Of a DNA stretch of 64,000 nt, positions 33,581 through 42,211 are shown in pieces (the first letter of the stretch is position 1; each line of letters starts with the position of its first letter). The stretch lies in the NCBI GenBank assembly GCA_006969905.1, contig CP030887.1, positions 1 to 64,000 of the forward strand, given 5' to 3'. Below the pieces are notes generated by a model. That model searched no databases. It had not been told where the DNA came from and worked only from the letters and a program-made list of their open reading frames with translations. The DNA comes from Balneolaceae bacterium (GTDB lineage Bacteria; Bacteroidota; Rhodothermia; Balneolales; Balneolaceae). A program made the translations under genes and the position numbers.

Positions 33581-34555
33581 ATGAAAGCCTTTGTAACCGG
33601 AGGAACCGGTTTTGTTGGAAGTCATCTGGTTGATGCACTTATCGCCCACCCCGAATACGAAGAAGTTCGTTGTTTGGTGCGGTCTTCGAATAAATGGTTA
33701 GAAGGAAAAAAGTTTACGAGAGTAGAAGGAGCTCTTAACGACCTTAAAACCATTGCGAAAGCACTGGATGATATAGATATAATTTTTCACGTGGCAGGAG
33801 TAGTACGCGCACGAACCCAGAAAGAATTTGACCTTGCAAATGTGCACGCTACGGAAGACTTAATCCGTGTAGCACAGAAAAAGAAAGTCTCAAATATGAT
33901 TATCCTTTCATCCCTTGCGGGGGTTGGGCCAAGTTTCGGAGAGCCGCTTGATGAATCCGATGACCTTAAGCCGATCAGCATGTACGGCGAATCCAAAAAA
34001 AAAATGGAAGAGGTGATCCATAAAATAGCCGGGAAAAATGATAGTATAAAGATCATCCGTCCACCTGCTGTTTATGGTCCCAGGGAATCTGATATTTATA
34101 CTTTCTTCAAAACTTTCTCCAAAGGAATCTGCCCGATTGTAGGAGACGGGAACCATCCGCGCCTTTCTATGGTGTATGTAAGTGATTTAGTTAACGGGAT
34201 CATAAAAGCATCCGAAAAAAAGGAACCAGGCGTGCATACCTATTTTATAACAGGCCCTGAAGATTATAACTGGAACCAGATCCGTTCGGTAACGGAAGTG
34301 GTTATGGGAAAGAAAACCATTCCCATTAAAATTAAGCCCGGCTGGGTAAAAAAAATTGCCGGAGTTATTGAAGGGAGCGCATCATTATTTGGAAAGTACC
34401 CCGTTGTAAACCGCGAAAAGGCTAATGAAATGATTATGGAATGGACTTGTACTTCCCAAAAAGCAAAAAAGGAATTAGGCTATATTCCCTCGATGAGCCT
34501 GGAGGAAGGTATTTCCAGGGCCATACATTGGTACAAAAAACATAATTGGTTATAA
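33581..34555 (+). CDS. Extended short-chain dehydrogenase/epimerase, candidate ceramide reductase
   Basis: From the ATG at 33581 (MKAFVTGGTGFVGSH) the product is 324 residues; the longer frame adds 23 residues before the Rossmann fold. TGGTGFVGSH (about 5-14) binds NAD(P), and 'YGESKKKMEEV' (about 135) holds the catalytic Tyr-x3-Lys. The 3-beta-HSD-like type matches CerR of Caulobacter, which reduces oxidised ceramide, and the locus has the other expected genes. It could equally be a sugar epimerase for the glycosyltransferases. Confidence 0.8.
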   Translation: MKAFVTGGTGFVGSHLVDALIAHPEYEEVRCLVRSSNKWLEGKKFTRVEGALNDLKTIAKALDDIDIIFHVAGVVRARTQKEFDLANVHATEDLIRVAQKKKVSNMIILSSLAGVGPSFGEPLDESDDLKPISMYGESKKKMEEVIHKIAGKNDSIKIIRPPAVYGPRESDIYTFFKTFSKGICPIVGDGNHPRLSMVYVSDLVNGIIKASEKKEPGVHTYFITGPEDYNWNQIRSVTEVVMGKKTIPIKIKPGWVKKIAGVIEGSASLFGKYPVVNREKANEMIMEWTCTSQKAKKELGYIPSMSLEEGISRAIHWYKKHNWL

Positions 34556-34559
34556 CAGA

Positions 34560-36095
34560 ATGCCCAGGATTACAACCACACTCTTTTTCGCCATACTGCT
34601 GGTTAGTTTTAATAAAGTGACAGCACAGGACTTATTGATCCAGGATTATTCAAACCTTATTGATATTCCTGAAACAAAAGCTATCCAGGCTTCCGAAACC
34701 CATTTATATGTTCTTTCGGAACAGGAAGGAATGGCCGTATTCAGAAATTACAGTGATTCTTTGCAGTGGCTGTATACTTCATCCGGAATGCAGAAAAGAG
34801 GAGATGTTATCTCCGCTGACGTGAGATTTGCCTATTTGTATGGAGACTCACGGCGTTTAACCGTACTGGAACCTACATCTGTACTGGGCGTGTATTCTTC
34901 CACTTTACTACCTGAGAAACCGCTAGGGGTTGCACGTTTAAATAACCAACTTTATATAGCGCTGGGCAGCAGTGGATTGGGAACTGTATCACTTCAAACA
35001 CCTGAAACGGTAGACTCAGAAATTGAATTTCCGGGAGAAAATCTTTTCCGGGAAACCGATGTTATCGATCTGGAAGTGTCCCAGTTAAGTAAGCAACTTT
35101 TTGTTCTTACCTCTGATGCCAAACTTGTTTTGTTCAGGTATAGTGACAACACTCTTCAGTTTGGTTCTACTTTATCTTTGTCTGTACCTCTAAAAAAACT
35201 GTTCATTGACGGAGACCGCATTTGGGGTAGTACAGATAATGGCGATATCTACACCATTACCGGAAATGGCCTTGGACGAAAAGTTGGCAATATCAGGGAA
35301 CAGGCCCATACCATTGTAAACTGGCGGGGCTATACTTTTGTAAGATCTGTTTCAGGAAATGTATGGGTTGCTCATAACCAGGATGATCTTATTCTATGGA
35401 AATCGGACAAGCAGGCCGGAAATTTCATTACCAAAAGTACTGACCGTGTGTGGATATCTGAGAATGGTAAACTTACCCGTGTTTTTATAAGCGAAGAGAC
35501 AGAACCAGTGCCCGCAGAGGCTGCAGGCCCGCTCGCTATGAAACCCATTCCCAATAAGATCCTTACCTATCCAAATTCACTTGTCCTGGCTTTAGAGCTA
35601 GAAAATAACTACCCGGTTGAAGAAGTTGAGTTCTCTTATAGGGGCAATGTGCGAAATGCCAAAATCCAGAAGCAAGGCCTGGTTTGGTCTCCTACTCCCA
35701 ATCAACTGGGCGTGAACTGGTTCACCATTGTTGCAACCAGCTCTACCGGGGAAGTTGACAGTACCCGGTTTACTGTTGATCTTCGCTCATTTAATACCCC
35801 TCCCCGCTTCAGCCCGGTCCGGGGTTCAACCATTGCTATTGAAGAAGAGTACCAGCTCCAGTTTAAGGCCATTGATCCCGAGAATCCCACTAGCAACCTG
35901 ATACGCTACCTGGGTGTGGATTTGCCCCAAGGAGCACAAATTAATGAGAATACAGGCTTGTTTAAATGGACACCCAACGTTCGCCAGGTGGGTGAAACGA
36001 CTTTTAAGGTTATTGCCTCCGATCAATTAGGTGCAGCAAGCTCTATCGAGGTAACACTGAATGTACTGGATATCCGAAGAGGTGGCGGAGAGTAA
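34560..36095 (+). CDS. Secreted protein with propeller-like region and C-terminal Ig-like domain
   Basis: The 511-residue protein has a signal peptide (ITTTLFFAILLVSFNKVTAQ), a long beta-rich part (about 25-330) that reads like a WD or NHL-type propeller ('VLSEQEGMAVFRNYSDSLQWLYT'), and C-terminal Ig-like domains ending 'IRYLGVDLPQGAQINENTGLFKWTP...TTFKVIASD', the putative-Ig (He_PIG) pattern. It follows the SDR gene by four bases and the MutY gene follows by two, so all three may share a transcript. The role is probably at the cell surface or in the periplasm. Confidence 0.7.
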   Translation: MPRITTTLFFAILLVSFNKVTAQDLLIQDYSNLIDIPETKAIQASETHLYVLSEQEGMAVFRNYSDSLQWLYTSSGMQKRGDVISADVRFAYLYGDSRRLTVLEPTSVLGVYSSTLLPEKPLGVARLNNQLYIALGSSGLGTVSLQTPETVDSEIEFPGENLFRETDVIDLEVSQLSKQLFVLTSDAKLVLFRYSDNTLQFGSTLSLSVPLKKLFIDGDRIWGSTDNGDIYTITGNGLGRKVGNIREQAHTIVNWRGYTFVRSVSGNVWVAHNQDDLILWKSDKQAGNFITKSTDRVWISENGKLTRVFISEETEPVPAEAAGPLAMKPIPNKILTYPNSLVLALELENNYPVEEVEFSYRGNVRNAKIQKQGLVWSPTPNQLGVNWFTIVATSSTGEVDSTRFTVDLRSFNTPPRFSPVRGSTIAIEEEYQLQFKAIDPENPTSNLIRYLGVDLPQGAQINENTGLFKWTPNVRQVGETTFKVIASDQLGAASSIEVTLNVLDIRRGGGE

Positions 36096-36097
36096 GC

Positions 36098-37183
36098 TTG
36101 TCTTCAACACAAATACCTGACTTTGCGAAGAATGTTCTTTCCTGGTACCGGGAACATAAGCGTGAAATGCCCTGGCGGGGATCGAAAGACCCTTACAAAA
36201 TCTGGATATCGGAGATCATGCTCCAGCAAACCCGTGTAGAGCAAGCCCGCCCCTACTTTGAACGTTTCATGTCGCTTTTCCCTACCGTATTTGATCTCGC
36301 CAAAGCAGATCAGCAAAAGGTATTAAAAGCCTGGGAAGGATTGGGATATTACAGCCGGGCCAGGAACCTTCATGCCGCTTCAAAAATGATTGTGGATCAA
36401 TATGACGGGAAGCTACCGGAACAATACGAGGAGATCATAAAGCTTAAAGGAATTGGGCCTTATTCCGCGGCAGCCATTACCAGTATTGCTTTCGGGAAAC
36501 CCAATGCGGTTGTGGATGGCAATGTGATCCGGGTAATTACCCGCTATTTTGGTATTGAAGATGATATACGAAGTACCCGAACTGTAAAACAAGTTCAGGA
36601 ACATGTTAATGAGTTGATCAGCTATGAATACCCGGCTGAGTTCAACCAAGGTTTAATGGAAATTGGCTCACTTGTTTGTAAACCCACCAACCCGGATTGT
36701 TCGAACTGTCCCATCCAAATAGGTTGTGTTGCAACCAAGACTGCCAAAACAGATTCTATCCCTTATAAATCACCTGCTAAAAAAACGCCTCACAAACATA
36801 TTGGAGTTGGCATTATTGAACGCGAAGATGGTAAAGTGTTGATTGCCCTGCGGCCCGAAGATGTTATGCTGGGTGGATTATGGGAATTCCCCGGTGGAAA
36901 ACAGGAAGAAGGAGAAAGCATTCAACAAACGGTAGAACGGGAATTAAAAGAAGAATTGGGTGTGGAGGTTCATGCTTACAAAGAATTCATGAAGCTGAAA
37001 CATGTGTATTCTCATTTCTCCATAACGCTCCATGCCTTTAACTGTAAACTGATCTCAGGGAAAGCCAAGCCCAAAAAAAGCCAGGAAATCCGTTGGGTTA
37101 GCATTGATGAATTAGAAGAATACCCATTCCCAAAAGCGAATAAGCAGTTGACGGAGAAGTTGGTTTCTGAGTTTTCTTCTTAA
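36098..37183 (+). CDS. mutY: A/G-specific adenine glycosylase with intact Nudix box
   Basis: The 361-residue protein has 'ISEIMLQQTRVEQARPYFERF' with the catalytic Glu (about 37), HhH 'LKGIGPYSAAAITSIAFG' (about 112-129), 'VVDGNVIRVITRYFG' with the catalytic Asp, and a 4Fe-4S ligand set C-x6-C-x2-C-x5-C (about 194-211). It removes A opposite 8-oxoG. The C-terminal domain keeps a complete Nudix motif, GKQEEGESIQQTVERELKEE and LGV, at about residues 267-289, unlike most MutY. The start is a TTG two bases after the previous stop, with GGAG in the spacer region. Confidence 0.93.
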   Translation: MSSTQIPDFAKNVLSWYREHKREMPWRGSKDPYKIWISEIMLQQTRVEQARPYFERFMSLFPTVFDLAKADQQKVLKAWEGLGYYSRARNLHAASKMIVDQYDGKLPEQYEEIIKLKGIGPYSAAAITSIAFGKPNAVVDGNVIRVITRYFGIEDDIRSTRTVKQVQEHVNELISYEYPAEFNQGLMEIGSLVCKPTNPDCSNCPIQIGCVATKTAKTDSIPYKSPAKKTPHKHIGVGIIEREDGKVLIALRPEDVMLGGLWEFPGGKQEEGESIQQTVERELKEELGVEVHAYKEFMKLKHVYSHFSITLHAFNCKLISGKAKPKKSQEIRWVSIDELEEYPFPKANKQLTEKLVSEFSS

Positions 37184-37189
37184 CCCTTT

Positions 37190-37256
37190 CACGAGCGAAG
37201 CGAAGTGATCTTCGGTTTTGTAACACAATCTTGAGATTGCTTCGCTCTGCTCGCAA
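37190..37256. repeat. Palindromic intergenic repeat, copy 2
   Basis: CACGAGCGAAGCGAAGTGATC at the left and GAGATTGCTTCGCTCTGCTCG at the right form imperfect inverted arms about 20 bases apart. It starts right after mutY. It has the same plan as the element at 24602. Confidence 0.75.
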
Positions 37257-37283
37257 ATGGTTCAAATCTTCTTCCTGATTTAG

Positions 37284-37360
37284 TCATCCCTGCGAAGGCG
37301 GGGATCTGGAGCTATATATTCTGCACTATATTTCTAAAAAACTCTGGATTCCTGCTTTGG
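37284..37360. repeat. Second type of intergenic inverted repeat
   Basis: 'GTCATCCCTGCGAAGGCGGGGATCTGG' near 37284 is a small hairpin itself, and 'CTCTGGATTCCTGCTTTGG' near 37341 is an imperfect inverted partner of it. Elements of this look are dispersed in many bacterial genomes. It abuts the HNH-like gene. Confidence 0.5.
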
Positions 37361-37399
37361 TATTTCGAGTCCTCCGAATTAGTGGGGGGAAGTCCATAT

Positions 37400-38353
37400 T
37401 TAAAAAAGTAAGATTTCAGAACTTTCTATCTCAATATCCTGCCCGTAAATAGTCTCATTGAAGTATTTCTTAACCAGTTCTTTCTTTTTATTACTCCAAG
37501 ATTCAAAATAGTCTGGGGCTAAAAAAAAATTCTCACAATTTCTGAGGACTAATTTTGAGAGGAGCCTTCTTTTCATTAAAGGTCTAGCAAAAAAGATTTC
37601 TTTTAATTCATCTCTAATTAACGACGCTTCATAATTCAAGTATGAAAACAAAACTGCAGTCTCTGATTCATTACAAGGAAATATATTTATCGCAACACGA
37701 GGCACATCATCTCTAATCGTAATATGATCTAATGAGAAAAGAGAATTAACAGCAATTGTAGGTGCTTGACTTTCAAGAATGATCAAATCATGACTTATAT
37801 CTTTATAAGTTTCGTTCAAGTATACTTGATCATATTTTTTCTTATATAAATGCATCATGTAGGCATTGCTCACCCACCCTCCTGCCCATATACCAAAATT
37901 TGAAGGTTTATTTTTCGGTAGTAATCCTAATTCAACCTGTTTTTGAAATGTACTTTGTGTTTTTAGAGTACTAATCATTACAGAATGCATCTCTTTCAAT
38001 ACAGCTCTATAAGCGAAAAGGAATAATTGCTTGCTGTTATTCTTTAAATCCAAAGACTGATTCTCGATCTCAAGAAAAATTTCTGTATCATGATTATTAC
38101 ATAAACCTTGAAAAGTAGAAGCCTTATTTTTTGATATTTTCTCATCGAAATCAAGATAAGGGCCAGTTTTAGATTTTGGGACAATCTTAAAGCCTACTAA
38201 ATGTTTATCTTTCTCAAGTAAATCAAAAATCCTTGAGTTTTGTATTGAATGGGCATTTGATGTTTTTTCTTGACAGTTCCCTCCAGGAAATAAGCACCGT
38301 CTATAATCCTTAGTGTTAACTTTATAGATAAAATTTTTAAGCTCTTTATTCAT
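37400..38353 (-). CDS. HNH-like/zinc-binding accessory protein
   Basis: The 317-residue protein has an N-terminal putative metal site: C20-x6-C27-x7-H35 (CLFPGGNCQEKTSNAHSIQN) with C85-x2-H88 (ASTFQGLCNNHDTEIF). This C-C-AHSIQ...C-H pattern resembles HNH-type or treble-clef fingers of hypothetical proteins found in defence-rich regions. The rest is helical with no named motif. The gene is clearly A/T-richer than its neighbours and lies alone between mutY and a DUF2400 gene, flanked by repeats, so it looks acquired. Confidence 0.65.
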   Translation of the reverse strand: MNKELKNFIYKVNTKDYRRCLFPGGNCQEKTSNAHSIQNSRIFDLLEKDKHLVGFKIVPKSKTGPYLDFDEKISKNKASTFQGLCNNHDTEIFLEIENQSLDLKNNSKQLFLFAYRAVLKEMHSVMISTLKTQSTFQKQVELGLLPKNKPSNFGIWAGGWVSNAYMMHLYKKKYDQVYLNETYKDISHDLIILESQAPTIAVNSLFSLDHITIRDDVPRVAINIFPCNESETAVLFSYLNYEASLIRDELKEIFFARPLMKRRLLSKLVLRNCENFFLAPDYFESWSNKKKELVKKYFNETIYGQDIEIESSEILLF

Positions 38354-38442
38354 TTAAGCCATTAGCATAAGTAGTAGATATTTCAATAGTAAATAAAGTT
38401 TAAGAATTATTCAGTTATTATAAACCTGGCTCAACTTATCAA

Positions 38443-39276
38443 ATGTCCAAACTCAGTACTCCCTCCAAAAAGAAACTCATATCCCTCAAACCCTACCTCG
38501 ACTCCCTCGTTCAGAAAATAGAAGTCAAAGATTTCATCGACAATGATCCTATCCAGTTCATGCATGCCTTTGAAGATAAAACGGACCAGGAACTGGCGGG
38601 CTTCTTTGCAGCTATTATGGCCTGGGGAAGACGGGATATTGTAATCGCCAAAGTAGATGATTTGCTTAAGCGAATGAGCTACCGGCCCACTGAGTTTATC
38701 CAAAACTTCAGTGAATCGGATGTGCCGGATTTAGAAACTTTCAAACACCGCACCTTTAAACCCATCGACATTTACTGGCTGGTAAAAATCCTGCAATCCA
38801 TCTTAAAACAGTTTGGAGATTTTGAAAAATTCTGGGCTGAATGTTACCAACAGGCTAAACAGGAAAACCGTGAACTGATTGCCGTATTCCACCAACGGTT
38901 TTTTGAACTCCATCCCGAAACCCCGCAACGAACACGAAAGCATATTTCTAATCCCGAGAAAAACAGCTCTGTTAAACGGCTCTATATGTACCTGAGATGG
39001 TGCATTCGTAAAAGCGAAGTGGATTTGGGTATCTGGGATTTCATGTCGCCCGCTGAGTTAAAAATCCCACTGGATGTTCATGTTGCCCGGCAAGCCCGAA
39101 AACTTGGACTCCTCTCCCGCAAGCAAAATGATTGGAAAGCAGTGTTAGAGCTCACTGAGAAATTACAAGCTCTTGATCCTGATGACCCGGCTAAGTATGA
39201 TTTCGCATTGTTTGGGTTAGGGATTTATCCTGAGTTTGTTGATGAAGGTTTTATGGTAAACCCAAAAATATCTTAA
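38443..39276 (+). CDS. TIGR02757 (DUF2400) family protein
   Basis: The 277-residue protein matches the conserved outline: 'FIDNDPIQFMHAFEDKTDQELAGFFAAIMAWGRRDIVIAKVDDLLKRM' (about 27-75), 'KRLYMYLRWCIRKSEVDLGIW' (about 180-200) and 'PLDVHVARQARKLGLLSRKQNDW'. The fold is likely related to HhH DNA glycosylases, but no reaction is established. It has no signal peptide. It is monocistronic, and an inverted-repeat element follows its stop. Confidence 0.88.
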   Translation: MSKLSTPSKKKLISLKPYLDSLVQKIEVKDFIDNDPIQFMHAFEDKTDQELAGFFAAIMAWGRRDIVIAKVDDLLKRMSYRPTEFIQNFSESDVPDLETFKHRTFKPIDIYWLVKILQSILKQFGDFEKFWAECYQQAKQENRELIAVFHQRFFELHPETPQRTRKHISNPEKNSSVKRLYMYLRWCIRKSEVDLGIWDFMSPAELKIPLDVHVARQARKLGLLSRKQNDWKAVLELTEKLQALDPDDPAKYDFALFGLGIYPEFVDEGFMVNPKIS

Positions 39277-39279
39277 GGC

Positions 39280-39388
39280 GTCATCCTGAACTTGTTTCAG
39301 GATCTTATGAATCGACGTTGATTTAAATAAGCACACAATTTTTCCTTTATAAATCTCCACAAAGATCCCGGATCAAGTCCGGGATGAC
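39280..39388. repeat. Long inverted repeat with hairpin arms
   Basis: Arms at 39280-39306 (GTCATCCTGAACTTG..) and 39363-39388 (..CAAGTCCGGGATGAC) pair imperfectly, and each arm also folds on itself. The 56-base middle is A/T-rich. It lies between DUF2400 and rpsU. It is a typical dispersed palindromic unit; a terminator role for the upstream gene is possible. Confidence 0.65.
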
Positions 39389-39458
39389 CTTGGAAAATCT
39401 CCCCTCAAGGGAGGACTTTATTAACAAATCAAAAATTCGTGTTCCGTCAGAAATTCCT

Positions 39459-39466
39459 TATATTTG
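39459..39466 (+). promoter_or_regulatory. -7 promoter element of rpsU
   Basis: TATATTTG fits TAnnTTTG. A TTCG (39436-39439) lies 19 bases upstream as a three-of-four match to the -33 TTTG. The rpsU start is 47 bases downstream. Confidence 0.5.
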
Positions 39467-39512
39467 GCCTCCCAATTAAGGGAAATAATATAATGAAAGG
39501 AAGTGAGGCTCA

Positions 39513-39707
39513 ATGCTAGGCGTTGAAGTTAAAGACAACGAAAGTGTTGAACGAGCGATCAATCGTTTTAAGAAGATGGTAACCCGTTCTCGTATTCTTA
39601 ATGAGTACAAGGACAGACAACAGTTCACCAAACCTTCTATTGAACGACGCGAGGCTATGAAAAAAGCCGTTCGCGAACAGCGTCGCCGTCAGCGTGAAAA
39701 CTACTAG
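39513..39707 (+). CDS. rpsU: Ribosomal protein bS21
   Basis: The 64-residue basic protein has the bS21 pattern 'VEVKDNESVERAINRFKKMV' and a C-terminal Arg-rich tail (REQRRRQREN). It binds the small subunit near the anti-Shine-Dalgarno region and helps initiation. It has its own promoter-like box and terminator. 'GAAAGGAAGTGAGG' precedes the ATG. Confidence 0.97.
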   Translation: MLGVEVKDNESVERAINRFKKMVTRSRILNEYKDRQQFTKPSIERREAMKKAVREQRRRQRENY

Positions 39708-39734
39708 TTACTTTCGTTGTTATCACAACATATT

Positions 39735-39766
39735 AAGCCTTTGGTGTTAACCAAGGGCTTTTTTTA
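39735..39766 (+). terminator. Terminator of rpsU, overlapping the radA 3' end
   Basis: AAGCCTTTGGT, loop GTTA, ACCAAGGGCTT and a T-run form a stem of 11 bp with one mismatch. The radA stop (39749-39747) and its last codons lie inside the right arm, so the same bases are coding on the minus strand. Confidence 0.85.
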
Positions 39767-41081
39767 TGGCTTCTCGTACGTACCGGGTTCCGTTTTTATC
39801 TTTACCGGCAGGAACAATAGATTCTTTGAATCCGAGCTTTGCCGCTTCTTTTTTTCTTTGTTCAATATGAGGAACCGTTCGTAACTCCCCTCCCAGTCCC
39901 ACTTCCCCGATAAAGGATATTCGCTGACTGATAGGTTTATCTGTTAGGCTCGAAACCAGTGCACAACAAACTCCCAAATCCCCGGCAGGATCGCTTAGCC
40001 TGAAGCCTCCTGCTATATTTAAATACACATCATGATTGGAAAAAGAATAACCTGCCCTTTTTTCTAATACCGCTAATAACAAGGCAAGCCGGCTTCGATC
40101 AAAACCATTAGAAGTACGCTGGGGAGTTCCGTAAGAAGCCGGGGTAACTAAAGCCTGAACTTCTATAAGCAGCGGCCTTGATCCTTCCATTGTACAAACA
40201 ATGGCATTCCCGCTTATCCCGTCCGTTTTATCTGATATAAAGAGTTCCGATGGATTGGAAACTTCAGATAATCCATCTTCTTTCATTTCAAATACGCCTA
40301 CTTCCTGCGCCGGACCAAACCGGTTCTTCAGGCTTCTCAATAAGCGATAGGTGTAATTCTTGTCTCCCTCAAATTGCAGTACTGTATCCACCATATGCTC
40401 CAATACCCTGGGGCCGGCTATATCCCCTTCTTTGGTAACATGCCCTACCACAATGGTTGTAATACCTTTCTTCTTAGCCAGTTGCTGAAATAGTGCCGCG
40501 CATTCTTTTACCTGCTGAATACTGCCCGGCATACTTTGCAACTCAGTCCTATATACCGTTTGGATAGAATCAACAATCAAAAGATCGGGTGATTTCTTTT
40601 GTGCTTCTTCAATGATTTTATCCACCTGGGTTTCATTATAAACCAGCAGGTTGCTGGAAGCTATGCCAAGCCGCTGTGCCCGTTGTTTTATCTGTCCGGC
40701 TGATTCTTCCCCTGCACAATACAAAATGTTTAAGTCCGGGTTAGATTTAGCAATTTGTAGCGTTAACGTACTTTTCCCAATTCCCGGCTCTCCCCCAATT
40801 AACACATACGCTCCCGGTAAAAATCCTCCTCCTAATACACGATCAAATTCATTTATCCGGCTCAAAAAACGGGATTTTTCTGAAGTCTCAACTTCGCTTA
40901 GTTTTTGAGGAGCTTCATTACTTTCAAGCCCGCTCACTCTTGCTTTGTGCTCAACTGGCTTAGCCTCTGTTTTCTGTTCTGTGAAAGTGTTCCATTCTTC
41001 ACAACCCGGGCAGCTACCCAGCCATTTGGGAGAGATATGACCACAGTTAGAGCACTCGAATTGTATCCTGACTTTAGCCAA
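39747..41081 (-). CDS. radA: DNA repair protein RadA
   Basis: The 444-residue protein has an N-terminal zinc finger (C-x2-C at about 9-12, C-x2-C at about 24-27), Walker A 'GGEPGIGKSTLTLQIA' (about 95-110), Walker B 'PDLLIVDSIQTVY', the RadA motif KNRFG (about 252-256) and a Lon-like C-terminal domain. It promotes branch migration in recombination. It is followed on its 5' side by a membrane protein gene with a four-base gap, so the two may be co-transcribed. Confidence 0.96.
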   Translation of the reverse strand: MAKVRIQFECSNCGHISPKWLGSCPGCEEWNTFTEQKTEAKPVEHKARVSGLESNEAPQKLSEVETSEKSRFLSRINEFDRVLGGGFLPGAYVLIGGEPGIGKSTLTLQIAKSNPDLNILYCAGEESAGQIKQRAQRLGIASSNLLVYNETQVDKIIEEAQKKSPDLLIVDSIQTVYRTELQSMPGSIQQVKECAALFQQLAKKKGITTIVVGHVTKEGDIAGPRVLEHMVDTVLQFEGDKNYTYRLLRSLKNRFGPAQEVGVFEMKEDGLSEVSNPSELFISDKTDGISGNAIVCTMEGSRPLLIEVQALVTPASYGTPQRTSNGFDRSRLALLLAVLEKRAGYSFSNHDVYLNIAGGFRLSDPAGDLGVCCALVSSLTDKPISQRISFIGEVGLGGELRTVPHIEQRKKEAAKLGFKESIVPAGKDKNGTRYVREAIKKALG

Positions 41082-41085
41082 CTTA

Positions 41086-42129
41086 TTAGTTTTTGTTTTG
41101 GCTTTCGATTACTGAGCGATTGATGTACCAGGTAGTGGCCATCATGCCCACCACAATACTGATATAATAGCTGATAATCCTCCAAAGAAATACGGAAAGC
41201 CCGATAAATGATTTGCGGGTAATCAATGGTCCCTGGAAAAGCACAAATAAACCTTCAATTCCTCCACTGCCCCCCGGCGTTGGTACCACCAGAAATGCCA
41301 GGTTCATTGCCAGGCTGCGTAATGCTGAAAGAATCTCGGGTGCAGGTAACAAACTCAGGATTACAACAGTAGGCAAAGCTACCCTGCACAGCCATGACAT
41401 AGTCGAAAAGAAAAAAGCTTTTAAAAGAAAACTGAAGGGTTTCTTTCTTAACTGGTGTGCATAGCCCTCGAGATTTTCCGCTTCCTCACTGATCTTATCA
41501 TAATAACGTCTCAGGATAGGGAGCCTGAAAATAGCCTTTATCACCTTTTTGATAGCTGCTGGATTCACAAGAACTCCATACGCTAACAAAGCGGCGTAAG
41601 AAAGAAGCAGAGTATACAGCAAAAACATGGAAGCTTCTCCCAGCAAGCCTATTTCATGGGGAACAACTTCGTAAAATATTCCCGCTACCAGAAGGATGGG
41701 AATAGCAATCGCGAACCATATCTGGTCTAATAACACCCCATAAAGCACAATAGCCGTAGACTCTCCCAGTTTCAACCCCTCTTTTGTCATAGCATAGGTC
41801 GCCATAGGTGCGCCTCCGATGGTAGATGGGGTTACTGCAGAGGTGAAATCCCAGGCTAGTACAACCCTGAATGAAGCCATCCAGCCTAAAGTTCTTTCAG
41901 AGAGAAACCGGATTTTAGCCGCTGAAAACCAAACCCTTAGAAAAGATATTACCAGCGCTATAAACAGGCCGGGTAATCGCTTGGGTGCAAGATGTGTGAG
42001 CACTCCCGGAGTGTAGGTATACCAGATAACCCCCGCCATAGTAAGTACACTTAAACTGATTGAAATAACCAGGTACTTACGGGATATGAAGTTTTGGGGT
42101 TGACTGCTATTTATGGGTGTACTACTCAA
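41086..42129 (-). CDS. LPG-synthase-like flippase domain (UPF0104) membrane protein
   Basis: The 347-residue protein has about eight membrane helices. The family marks are 'TSAVTPSTIGGAPMATYAMTKEGLKLGES' (about 95-123) and 'NLAFLVVPTPGGSGGIEGLF' (about 275-294), seen in the membrane half of MprF and related flippase-like proteins. The soluble aminoacyltransferase half is missing, so lipid translocation rather than lysyl transfer is likely. It is upstream of radA on the same strand. Confidence 0.88.
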   Translation of the reverse strand: MSSTPINSSQPQNFISRKYLVISISLSVLTMAGVIWYTYTPGVLTHLAPKRLPGLFIALVISFLRVWFSAAKIRFLSERTLGWMASFRVVLAWDFTSAVTPSTIGGAPMATYAMTKEGLKLGESTAIVLYGVLLDQIWFAIAIPILLVAGIFYEVVPHEIGLLGEASMFLLYTLLLSYAALLAYGVLVNPAAIKKVIKAIFRLPILRRYYDKISEEAENLEGYAHQLRKKPFSFLLKAFFFSTMSWLCRVALPTVVILSLLPAPEILSALRSLAMNLAFLVVPTPGGSGGIEGLFVLFQGPLITRKSFIGLSVFLWRIISYYISIVVGMMATTWYINRSVIESQNKN

Positions 42130-42157
42130 GCAACTCTTTTTGATGGAGGCTATAGTA

Positions 42158-42192
42158 TAAAAAAAAGCCTTACAGGAAACCCTGTAAGGCTT
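42158..42192 (-). terminator. Terminator of the class I aldolase gene
   Basis: On the minus strand AAGCCTTACAGG, loop GTTT, CCTGTAAGGCTT is a perfect 12-bp stem followed by a run of T. It lies 20 bases after the aldolase stop. Confidence 0.92.
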
Positions 42193-42211
42193 AAATTATT
42201 TCACAAAAAGT

